Assembly: GCA_002762705.1 (NCBI GenBank)
Contig: PCVE01000135.1
Span: forward strand, 1 to 12,425
Origin: Candidatus Woesearchaeota archaeon CG11_big_fil_rev_8_21_14_0_20_43_8
GTDB lineage: Archaea; Nanobdellota; Nanobdellia; Woesearchaeales; CG08-08-20-14
DNA: 12,425 nucleotides
Direction of reading: 5' to 3'
This document shows, piece after piece, positions 5,600 through 12,425 of the stretch. Position 1 is the stretch's first letter. The number at the start of each line of letters is the position of its first letter. The notes below the pieces were generated by a model that worked only from the letters and a program-made list of their open reading frames with translations, had not been told where the DNA came from and did not search any database. The position numbers and the translations under genes are program-made.

Positions 5600-6139
5600 A
5601 TGAAAAACATGAAAAATGCATTATACGGTGTTCCAGTCATCTTAGCACTAGTCGGGTGCGCAGGTACCCAGGTCAAGGATGAAGCTTATAAACCAGTGAT
5701 AAAAGTCATACAATACCCGATTCTTGAAGTACCAAAGATAGAGGGTTGCGAGAGCAAATACAACGATAACGATAATCTTGATACAAGAAACGGCCAGAAC
5801 GTCGATGTCAGCAATATGGACTGCACAAAGCCAAAAGTGGCAAGGGAAGCCATGAACCATCTCATGGATAAAGCCTATAATTGGGATGGCGAGCAGAAGA
5901 CATATGATGCTAAAGACATCATCGAGAAAGCGATCGTAGAAGTCCCTGGATTCCTTGAGATGCTAGTCGAAGCTGCAGGGCCAGACAAAATGCTTTCAAA
6001 CAAGGAAGCAGACCAGATGATTCCAAAATCGCAGAAGTTGCTAGAGCAGAGGATAAAGCAGATGCAGTACAACGCCGACCAAAAAGGGCAGCCATATGTA
6101 CAGCAGAAGCAGATTCCTTATAATTCAAGACATAGATAA
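5600..6139 (+). CDS. Small putative lipoprotein of unknown function
   Basis: 179 residues. The N-terminus has two Lys, a hydrophobic core and a lipobox-like LVGC, so Cys20 could be lipid-linked and the protein tethered outside the cell. Cys50 and Cys75 flank an Asp/Asn-rich loop (NDNDNLD) and could form a disulfide. Residues ~78-155 are predicted helical; GPDKMLSNKEADQMI (~127-141) looks vaguely like a degenerate EF-hand loop plus helix, without the full set of acidic ligands. The C-terminus is Gln-rich. No family recognised. It has its own TATA box and ribosome site and ends in a T-rich region, so it is probably transcribed alone. Without lipidation it would be secreted or anchored by the hydrophobic segment. 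Confidence 0.8.
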   Translation: MKNMKNALYGVPVILALVGCAGTQVKDEAYKPVIKVIQYPILEVPKIEGCESKYNDNDNLDTRNGQNVDVSNMDCTKPKVAREAMNHLMDKAYNWDGEQKTYDAKDIIEKAIVEVPGFLEMLVEAAGPDKMLSNKEADQMIPKSQKLLEQRIKQMQYNADQKGQPYVQQKQIPYNSRHR

Positions 6140-6174
6140 TTTTTTTAACATCTCTTCTTTTTTTTGCTTTTTTT
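6140..6174 (+). terminator. T-tract terminator after the lipoprotein gene
   Basis: Runs of T at 6140-6146, 6158-6165 and 6168-6174 directly follow the TAA. Archaeal RNA polymerase terminates at such tracts without needing a hairpin. The tract also separates this gene from the convergent gene that ends at 6181. Confidence 0.65.
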
Positions 6175-6180
6175 GGAAAT

Positions 6181-8115
6181 CTATTCCATCCGGATCATTA
6201 TCTGCGCTGCGAGGAATCCTCCGCTTCTTATCCTTATCGCTGTGAGCGTGAACACAATCTGTCTCACTGGACCTATCTCGAACATGATCTCTTCTGGTTG
6301 ATGCATCCGAAGCATGACATCGATTGGCACATCATCTATCTTCAATGTCGCTGTGTCACCGTATATTTCTTTCACGTCGATTGTCAGTGGTCTGTGATTC
6401 ATCTCATACACGAATTCGATCGACTTTGTCTCTCCCTTCTTCAAAAGGAGCAGCACACGAGTATCGTGAGCAGCGACAAACTGCTCTTTTCTTATGCTTG
6501 AATGCAGCATCACACCCATGAGGAAGAGACCCATCTTTGTCTTCAGATATGTGAGTAATTTGCTTTTCTTATTCTCATCTTCCAATGATCCGATACCTAT
6601 CTGTCTCTCGATGCTCTTGTCTACCATCTTGTAGATGAAACTTTTCATCTTTCTCATCTGCATATGACGGACAAGCATGGTGATAAGCACACCGCAGATC
6701 ATCACGGCGAATATCGATATGATTATCAGATGCGATCTTTTGAATGTGAAGCCATATCCTTTCTCTTTAGGTACCATGATTATCTGATTCTGCTGCGCAT
6801 CATCTTTTTCATCGGTCCTTGTGATATCAAGCGGCGCTGTGATCGAAACATATTCCCCTGGTTTCGCTTTGACTTCGGTATAGATTGTATCATATTCCAC
6901 TGGAAACACCTTGACAAGAGAATTCTGCTGTGTTATTATCTGTGTGTCTTTGAAAGTGAACTGGCCTGCCAATGTCACATCGCCAAGCTTCTCTGCCTCT
7001 TTCTTTGTGAGTGTCTTTGTGGTCGTGCTCTTGAGTGTCCCATCGTTGCTAAACCACATAGCTTTCACTTCTGTTCCTTCTACTGGAACGCCATCTGATA
7101 TGATTTTTCCATATATGACCGTCGGCAGCTGAGGTTGGTTGGTCGAGCCACTTGTCGTGAAAGAATAGAATGTCCCGCCATTTATGTCAGTCTCGCCCAA
7201 TTCTTTGTCGATGCATATGACACCGTAATCATAAGTAGTAGCATACTCAAGCTCATTGATTGTGATGTCATGGCTCTTTGTCCATCGTCCTTCTTTTTTC
7301 ACAAGTGAAGGAGTGCTTTCATCACTGTATACGACAGCCCCTTCACATCCTTCATCCGTCTTCCATATTATCCTAGCTGATCTCTTGTCTGGCTCTGCGC
7401 TTACATCTGTGATCAAAAATGGTTTTTTATCTGGTCTTTGATATGTGATCAGCTTTCCTGATTTTGTGACTGATACTGTTCCATCTGATAATGTTGAATT
7501 GATCACATAGATATATTGTGTTGATCCTGATAATCCCCATAGCATGAGCGCATGTGCTGAACTGAGCCTTCTGCTTGAGACTTTATTTGTTGTGGTCCGT
7601 TGACCATATGATATCAACGGATTTGTCGGTGTGTTGGTCATCCATTCAATGATGGCTGAATCGTATGATGGCGTGACTTTGATATTTGTGATCTGGATCC
7701 AATCACCAGATGAGCTTCCCTTTCCTTTGTGTATTGTGATCTTGTCTGGTATCTCGAATGGTCTTGTGCCAGGATCCGCATGCACAATGAAACTATCTCC
7801 TGAATCTGGAGCAGTGATGATGATCTGCGTTGCCGGCGCAGCAAGGATATATCCTTGCGTGAAGAAATAATAACCCGCTTTTTCAGCCTGCGCTTTTCTG
7901 TTGGCTTCTTCCTGGCTAAGTGTCAATGTCTCTTTTGTGTGGCTGTTGCCTTCATTATCTGTCCATGAGGCGATAATCTTTATCCCTTCTGCAGGTGTCC
8001 CATCTTCGTATATCACAGGACCATAGAATGAAGTTGGCAATGCTGGCTGAAGCGCATCGACAGAACACAATGCCAGCACGAATACAATAAAGATCAAAAT
8101 TCTTCTTGAGATCAT
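6181..8115 (-). CDS. Signal-peptide, FN3-like, single-pass membrane protein with a C-terminal beta domain
   Basis: 644 residues. A signal peptide (1-21, cut after VDA) is followed by a repeated domain: copy 1 at ~26-130 and copy 2 at ~330-432. The copies share LPT-x2-YG, then I-x2-DG-x-P-x-EG, A-x-W, and T-x-TL-x4-EA; they resemble carboxypeptidase-regulatory or transthyretin-like folds. Between them lie two FN3-like domains (~142-226 and ~235-322: AIIEW, ARIIWKTDEG). One strong membrane helix is at 462-483, followed by basic residues (RHMQMRKMK), which by the positive-inside rule puts the last ~160 residues in the cytoplasm. Residues ~552-643 are beta-rich (TATLKIDDVPIDVML, then VFTLTAIRIRSGGFLAAQI). 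The gene starts inside the stop of the large kelch/FN3 gene (ATGA, 8115-8112), so it probably makes that protein's membrane partner. No enzyme motif seen. Confidence 0.88.
   Translation of the reverse strand: MISRRILIFIVFVLALCSVDALQPALPTSFYGPVIYEDGTPAEGIKIIASWTDNEGNSHTKETLTLSQEEANRKAQAEKAGYYFFTQGYILAAPATQIIITAPDSGDSFIVHADPGTRPFEIPDKITIHKGKGSSSGDWIQITNIKVTPSYDSAIIEWMTNTPTNPLISYGQRTTTNKVSSRRLSSAHALMLWGLSGSTQYIYVINSTLSDGTVSVTKSGKLITYQRPDKKPFLITDVSAEPDKRSARIIWKTDEGCEGAVVYSDESTPSLVKKEGRWTKSHDITINELEYATTYDYGVICIDKELGETDINGGTFYSFTTSGSTNQPQLPTVIYGKIISDGVPVEGTEVKAMWFSNDGTLKSTTTKTLTKKEAEKLGDVTLAGQFTFKDTQIITQQNSLVKVFPVEYDTIYTEVKAKPGEYVSITAPLDITRTDEKDDAQQNQIIMVPKEKGYGFTFKRSHLIIISIFAVMICGVLITMLVRHMQMRKMKSFIYKMVDKSIERQIGIGSLEDENKKSKLLTYLKTKMGLFLMGVMLHSSIRKEQFVAAHDTRVLLLLKKGETKSIEFVYEMNHRPLTIDVKEIYGDTATLKIDDVPIDVMLRMHQPEEIMFEIGPVRQIVFTLTAIRIRSGGFLAAQIMIRME
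8112..8115 (-). promoter_or_regulatory. ATGA stop/start overlap coupling the two large surface genes
   Basis: On the minus strand ATG (8115-8113) of the membrane protein overlaps TGA (8114-8112) of the kelch/FN3 protein. Only a weak GAAAG precedes it, so termination-reinitiation is the likely mode of translation. Confidence 0.8.
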
Positions 8116-11100
8116 CTTTCAACAACCCATTCATCTGTCATGAGCATCTCGATCGCATAACCTTTTCCTCCACTGATGTAGGTGAGTGTATTGAATGATC
8201 CCTGTGGTTCATAGACCAGATATCTCTTCTCAAGCGAGATGTATTCATACATGATATTCGTCGAGTCAAGCACATCACCAAGAGCATTCTTGACCGTCAC
8301 TTGTTCATTGTATGGATATCCGATATAATTCCATCCTGGATATAAAGTCATGCTGAATTCAGGCAGTTCATATCCACGGACGGTCAGTATGGCATCATCA
8401 TTCATCTTTATCCAGTATCCTTTGCCTGGCTCGAGCCTGAACAGCGAGTTCTTCGGATCGAACACAGAACGTCTTGGATTGAAGATCATCCATGTTCCGC
8501 TCTCTGCGTCATAGTGATATATCTTGTCGTACTTGTTGATGATATCTCTCATGATGTATGTCAATGTGTTGCTCTCTGGGATGAATGGGACCGAGAACAT
8601 GTTCCATCCCTGGTATAATTGTATCTGCGCTTCAAGAGCAGATGTCTGGTCGATGACTGTGGTGTTCTTAGATGATGATTCCATAAGATTTCCCTCGTTG
8701 TCTGAGACCCTGAATCTCACCAGATATGTGTCGAGCGGCAGTCCGTCTGTGTCCCAAATATAGCTGCATGTGCCGACTTTTCCATCTTCATCATTATCCA
8801 TAATCGCAGGGGTCCATGTATCACATGAATCATCGTCTGTGATACATATTTCGCATCCTCTTAGGCCGCTGTGCACATCGGTAACTTCAGCAGACAATGT
8901 GATCTCACCTAGCAGGTATTTTGGAATGCTTGTCGTGAAGATGATCTGCGGAAGCACATCATCTGCGGAGATCATGGATACTATCGTGAAATTATGGCTT
9001 TCCTGGTTGCGCATGTCTGTCGCAGTGATCGCATAATAATATCTGCTGTAAATGTCTGTTGTCATATCTTCATAGTATGTTTTCGTTTTTTTGTTTATGC
9101 TCATGATAGGATACATGTCGCTTATATTATCGAATCGCGTATCCGAACGATAGATGTCATATTCTTTGAAATCCGTTATATCTATCTCATCCCAGGAAAT
9201 ATTGAGGTGATGTGTGCCAGTTATTTTATACACAGCTAATCCCTGCACAATTCCAGGCGGATAATCCGTTGAATGCGCAAGCACGAAGAAATCATCGCTT
9301 AGATCGATATCTGTGTAATTGAGACCACACTCGTCGATGGCCTTGATCCCTATTTTATATTGCCCTTCTGGAAGGTTCCATGTAGGCCATGCATAATTAG
9401 TTCCAATTATATCTGATAAAATTGGATGTGATGTCATGTCATCTGTGTATTCCAATACATATGTCACTGGGTCGCCATCAGGATCAACCGCTTCTTCCCA
9501 ACTGATATTGATTAGCTCATCATATGGTGGTTCAATATATTCTCCTCCGTTTGGATATATGATTCTTGGTTTGGATGGTTTATGGGCTTCAGTATCCCAG
9601 ATCGTCGCCGCTTTTGTCTGTACAACCATATTCTCTTTCCCAAACATATCGACTTCAGTGACAGCGACATAATAGGTTTCCCCAGGGGCATAATCTTTGC
9701 CTGGGCTTGGAAGTCCAAGAGTAAGGTTCTGCCTGTCGATCTCTGTGGTCGCGAAGACAGCTTCCAGGTCTGAGACATCTGTATATTCAAATAATTCAGA
9801 ATACACATTGTAATGGTGCCAGAGCTGGTCAGTTGTCTTTGTCCAATTGACATAGATCCCTGGTGATCCCACAACCGATTCTACATCAAACGCGATCACT
9901 CTTGGTTCCCCAAGATCAGGTATATGTGTCAATATGAAATAATCATCGCTGAAATCTATATTTGTATAATTAGTACCACCGATGTCGATCGCTTTCACAC
10001 CGACTTTATATCTTCCGTTATTGAAATCTGCGCAGTCCCACATATAGTCCGTTCCAGTTATATCCATGTCGATATAGAGAAGATCTGTACCATTGGTCGC
10101 ATGTAACATGTAAGTGACTGCATCGCCATCAGGATCGACCGCTGGTTCCCATGTGATATTGATCATCCTGTCAAGCGGCGGAGCGAAGAACTCTCCCCCA
10201 TTTGGATACAGTATCTTCGGCATGGATGGTTTATGAGCTTCTGCGTCCCATACTACCGCGCTCTTGGTATCGACTGAAGTTATACCTTTACCATCGATGT
10301 CTGTCTCAGTCACCGCGATGAAATATCTTGTATTTGGTAAAAGGAAGCCAAGAGTCACATCGAGCTTATCTTCCAGATAGAATCTATACATCGGTTCGAT
10401 GCCAGAGATATCTGTGAAGTTCGCAAGCTGGATATAGACATTATAATGGTCGAATGATGTGTCTTTGGTCTTTGACCAATTGACATAGATATCTCGTGTC
10501 TTGTCTATAGCATGCACGTCGAATGCTAGCGGTTCTGGTTCTTGTGGTTCTATGTGCGACAAGGTAAAGAAATCATCGCTCTGATCAGGATCGCTGTATA
10601 TCGTGCCTGCATCGATGGCCTTTATCGATATCTTGTATTGTCCTGCGTTGTAATTTTCGCTGTTCCAGATATGATGTGTCCCGCTTACATTGCCCGCGAT
10701 GAACACAACACCGTCGTTGTATTCGGCCTGGACCATATATGTGATAGGGTCTCCATCAGGATCGATTGATGCTTCCCACCTTATGTCAATCGCTTTGTCC
10801 TCTGGCGGATATATGTCTTCTCCCCCATTTGGATACAATACTTTCGGCATCGATGGCTTATGGGCTTCTGCGTCCCACACGACAGCGTTTTTTGTCTGGA
10901 CTATCTCTAGTTGATCATCATCACCATCAGCGGCGGTTACAGCGATATAATATCTCGTCCCTGGCGTCAGATATGATAATGTATAATCCAGCCTGCCAGA
11001 TTCATAAATGGTGAACGCAGGATCAAGGAGAGATACATTTGTGAAATCTTCTTCTTCTGAATAGATATTATAATGTGTGGTATCTTCATCAGTGCTCTGT

Positions 11101-12425
11101 TCCCATGTGATATATATATTGCGCGCCCCATCGATCGCGTTGATATCAAATTCCAGCTGTGTCCTTAGATCAATTGTATAAGTCACTTGTGTGCCTTCAG
11201 CATTTCCATCACTATCTGTGCATGTGAGAGACACTACGTTGATTCCTTCCTGACCATGCAATATGATTCCATCTGTCGCTGGCAGCGGTCCTGCAAAGTT
11301 CAGTGAATACGTGCATTGCGCAGGCTCATCTGTGCTGAATGACAATGCGACATCAGTCGAGGTGTATGTCTTTGAAGCAGACGGTGATGTGATCATGATC
11401 ATCGGTCCGGTGATATCGATGACTGTGCCAGCAACAGAGATGACATCCTTGTTCTCGTTGTCATTGATATCATATGCGGTCACGGCGTAATGATATGTCT
11501 TGTCAGAGATAAGTCCTGTGTCACGGTACGCGACAGCAGAGACATCTGCCACATCATCGATCAGCTCTATCGTGTCAGAAGACCATGAGCTACTTCCGCC
11601 TGGTGGATAATACATTTCATTATTGTATGTCCCTGCCTGGTCTCCGCCAGAGATGAATAATCTCCCATCTGGGAAGACTGCGGAAGCATAACCGAACCTA
11701 TGGTTGGTGTAAAGAAGGCTTATCGTGCCAAGCTCAAAAGTGTCTGTCGCAGGGTCATAGATATCTACCTGCTTCACTGCATCGCCCGTGCCTGTAAAGC
11801 CAGCGACAATAATGACTTTTCCGTTCTCGACAACATGCGCGATGGCAGAGGATCTTGGGACGGATAATGTATCTGACACCATGGTGAATGTATCGGTGGT
11901 TGGATCGTATATCTCTGCTGTGTCAAGAGGACTGCTTGATCCATACCCGCCAACAATGAGGACACGTCCATCATCAAGCAATGTCGCCGCTGGTCTTGTC
12001 CTTCTCACTGTCATGTTGCCTTTGGTCGCTCTGAATGTACCTGTCGCAGGATCATATACATCTCCGCTTTTAGCTATAGCTGCGCCGATAAGGAATACAC
12101 GGCCGTCTTTTAGCTTCACTGCCTGATGATCTCCCCTGAATTCAGTCATGTCTCCTGTATATGTGAAACAGTTAGTGGCCGGATCAAAGAGTTCTGCGCT
12201 TCGCAATGTGCCGCCATCATAATAACCACCAGCGACCAGCACCTTGCCATTGTCAAGCAGCGTCATTGTCTGTCCTTTACGTTCGATATGCATGGTGCAT
12301 CCCTGGCCGGACACAAGCGTGAAATTGTTAGCGATGGGATTGTATATCTCTGAACTGGATACCGGTCCTGAACCATCTGTCCCACCTACGACTAGCACGC
12401 GTCCGTCTTTTAGGGTGATTATGCT
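8112..12425 (-). CDS. Giant secreted kelch / FN3-repeat surface protein (5' end beyond window)
   Basis: The frame is open at the right edge: nine more codons (reading SIITLKDGR) precede the GTG at 12398, completing a kelch blade, so that GTG is not the start. Numbering from 12398: residues 1-271 hold kelch blades (LxDGRVLVVGG, then AEIYDPxTxTF), six visible; 278-325 half an FN3 domain; 331-412 an Ig-like domain with a Cys pair; 415-1042 three tandem ~210-residue modules, each an FN3 half, the linker VVWDAEAHKPSMPK plus YPNGGE, and a second beta domain with DPDGD and AID; 1050-1142 another FN3; 1147-1250 an Ig-like domain with a DNDEDGKVG calcium-type loop; 1255-1428 a duplicated GWN domain (QGWNMFSVP and PGWNYIGYP, each ending GKGY). 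Many N-x-S/T sequons suggest glycosylation. There is no C-terminal anchor, so retention may depend on the coupled membrane protein. Binding of glycans or proteins is inferred from the domains. Confidence 0.9.
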   Translation of the reverse strand, partial: SIITLKDGRVLVVGGTDGSGPVSSSEIYNPIANNFTLVSGQGCTMHIERKGQTMTLLDNGKVLVAGGYYDGGTLRSAELFDPATNCFTYTGDMTEFRGDHQAVKLKDGRVFLIGAAIAKSGDVYDPATGTFRATKGNMTVRRTRPAATLLDDGRVLIVGGYGSSSPLDTAEIYDPTTDTFTMVSDTLSVPRSSAIAHVVENGKVIIVAGFTGTGDAVKQVDIYDPATDTFELGTISLLYTNHRFGYASAVFPDGRLFISGGDQAGTYNNEMYYPPGGSSSWSSDTIELIDDVADVSAVAYRDTGLISDKTYHYAVTAYDINDNENKDVISVAGTVIDITGPMIMITSPSASKTYTSTDVALSFSTDEPAQCTYSLNFAGPLPATDGIILHGQEGINVVSLTCTDSDGNAEGTQVTYTIDLRTQLEFDINAIDGARNIYITWEQSTDEDTTHYNIYSEEEDFTNVSLLDPAFTIYESGRLDYTLSYLTPGTRYYIAVTAADGDDDQLEIVQTKNAVVWDAEAHKPSMPKVLYPNGGEDIYPPEDKAIDIRWEASIDPDGDPITYMVQAEYNDGVVFIAGNVSGTHHIWNSENYNAGQYKISIKAIDAGTIYSDPDQSDDFFTLSHIEPQEPEPLAFDVHAIDKTRDIYVNWSKTKDTSFDHYNVYIQLANFTDISGIEPMYRFYLEDKLDVTLGFLLPNTRYFIAVTETDIDGKGITSVDTKSAVVWDAEAHKPSMPKILYPNGGEFFAPPLDRMINITWEPAVDPDGDAVTYMLHATNGTDLLYIDMDITGTDYMWDCADFNNGRYKVGVKAIDIGGTNYTNIDFSDDYFILTHIPDLGEPRVIAFDVESVVGSPGIYVNWTKTTDQLWHHYNVYSELFEYTDVSDLEAVFATTEIDRQNLTLGLPSPGKDYAPGETYYVAVTEVDMFGKENMVVQTKAATIWDTEAHKPSKPRIIYPNGGEYIEPPYDELINISWEEAVDPDGDPVTYVLEYTDDMTSHPILSDIIGTNYAWPTWNLPEGQYKIGIKAIDECGLNYTDIDLSDDFFVLAHSTDYPPGIVQGLAVYKITGTHHLNISWDEIDITDFKEYDIYRSDTRFDNISDMYPIMSINKKTKTYYEDMTTDIYSRYYYAITATDMRNQESHNFTIVSMISADDVLPQIIFTTSIPKYLLGEITLSAEVTDVHSGLRGCEICITDDDSCDTWTPAIMDNDEDGKVGTCSYIWDTDGLPLDTYLVRFRVSDNEGNLMESSSKNTTVIDQTSALEAQIQLYQGWNMFSVPFIPESNTLTYIMRDIINKYDKIYHYDAESGTWMIFNPRRSVFDPKNSLFRLEPGKGYWIKMNDDAILTVRGYELPEFSMTLYPGWNYIGYPYNEQVTVKNALGDVLDSTNIMYEYISLEKRYLVYEPQGSFNTLTYISGGKGYAIEMLMTDEWVVER
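9273..9899 (-). repeat. FN3/linker/beta-domain module 3
   Basis: Third copy (residues 834-1042). It starts VIAFDVESVVGSPGIYVNW, has the linker at 930-953 (IWDTEAHKPSKPRIIYPNGG), and ends SDDFFVLAHS. The FN3 part carries a ~7-residue insertion (SPGKDYAPG) relative to the other copies. Confidence 0.85.
9903..10529 (-). repeat. FN3/linker/beta-domain module 2
   Basis: Second copy (residues 624-832). It starts LAFDVHAIDKTRDIYVNW, has the linker at 714-736, and ends SDDYFILTHI. It lies 209 residues after module 1. Confidence 0.85.
10533..11156 (-). repeat. FN3/linker/beta-domain module 1
   Basis: This is the first of three protein-level tandem copies (residues 415-622). It starts LEFDINAIDGARNIYITW, has the linker at 505-527, and ends SDDFFTLSHI. 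Confidence 0.85.
11586..12425 (-). repeat. Kelch repeat array (six visible blades, more expected upstream)
   Basis: Units of ~45-50 residues repeat the pattern LxDGRVLVVGG followed by AEIYDPxTxTF. Blade 3 has GAA in place of the GG doublet. Blade 6 departs from the pattern at its end (EMYYPPGGSSS) where the propeller joins the next domain. Confidence 0.85.

Noticed and set aside
6298..9874. Short frames on both strands inside the two large surface genes
   Set aside because: All are shadows of two very long frames with clear domain structure and repeated modules.
8112..12398. GTG at 12398 as the start of the giant protein
   Set aside because: It falls in the middle of a kelch strand (DGR-VLVVGG), and the frame continues open to the window edge, with no signal peptide at this point.
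1..12425. Insertion sequence or integrase-borne island
   Set aside because: No transposase, integrase, terminal inverted repeats or target-site duplications were seen; the toxin-antitoxin pair alone is not evidence of a mobile element.

Overview
The window most likely comes from an archaeon. The evidence is short TATA-like boxes (TTTATATA, ATATTTATAT) placed at archaeal spacing ahead of two genes, with no bacterial -35/-10 pairs seen there; Shine-Dalgarno motifs of the GGAGGT/GGTGAT type; poly-T stretches after a + strand gene; and long secreted proteins built from Ig, FN3, PEGA and kelch modules. This style is common in DPANN-type archaea such as Woesearchaeota/Pacearchaeota-like lineages. 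The lineage is an inference; no ribosomal RNA or marker gene is present. I found no tRNA, rRNA, CRISPR array or transposase.

Layout. Positions 1-2271 (minus strand): a WrbA-like flavodoxin-fold quinone oxidoreductase followed, through a 4-base ATGA stop/start overlap, by a secreted Ig/PEGA surface protein that runs off the left edge. The first 70 bases of the window repeat perfectly, in frame, 528 bases further in. Positions 2272-2682: mostly non-coding, with one doubtful 61-codon ORF and a terminator-like hairpin. Positions 2683-3510 (minus): an unrecognised 275-residue protein with its own TATA box. Positions 3511-3887: a divergent intergenic stretch holding a clustered set of inverted repeats. 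Positions 3888-4961 (plus): a small membrane-anchored protein and an unrecognised helical protein, probably co-transcribed. Positions 4963-5488 (plus): a RelBE-type toxin-antitoxin pair behind a striking AT palindrome. Positions 5600-6139 (plus): a small putative lipoprotein ending in T-tracts. Positions 6181-12425 (minus): two coupled surface genes, a very large secreted kelch/FN3 protein (open at the right edge) and, overlapping it by ATGA, a signal-peptide/FN3-like/transmembrane protein with a small domain predicted on the cytoplasmic side.

Themes. More than half of the window encodes cell-surface or secreted proteins. In both surface operons the downstream gene starts inside the stop codon of the upstream gene, which suggests fixed stoichiometry. 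The 6181-12425 pair looks like a secreted recognition protein plus a membrane partner that could pass a signal inward; this functional link is inferred from order and coupling only. The window may be a whole assembly contig, because both ends lie inside repetitive parts of surface-protein genes.
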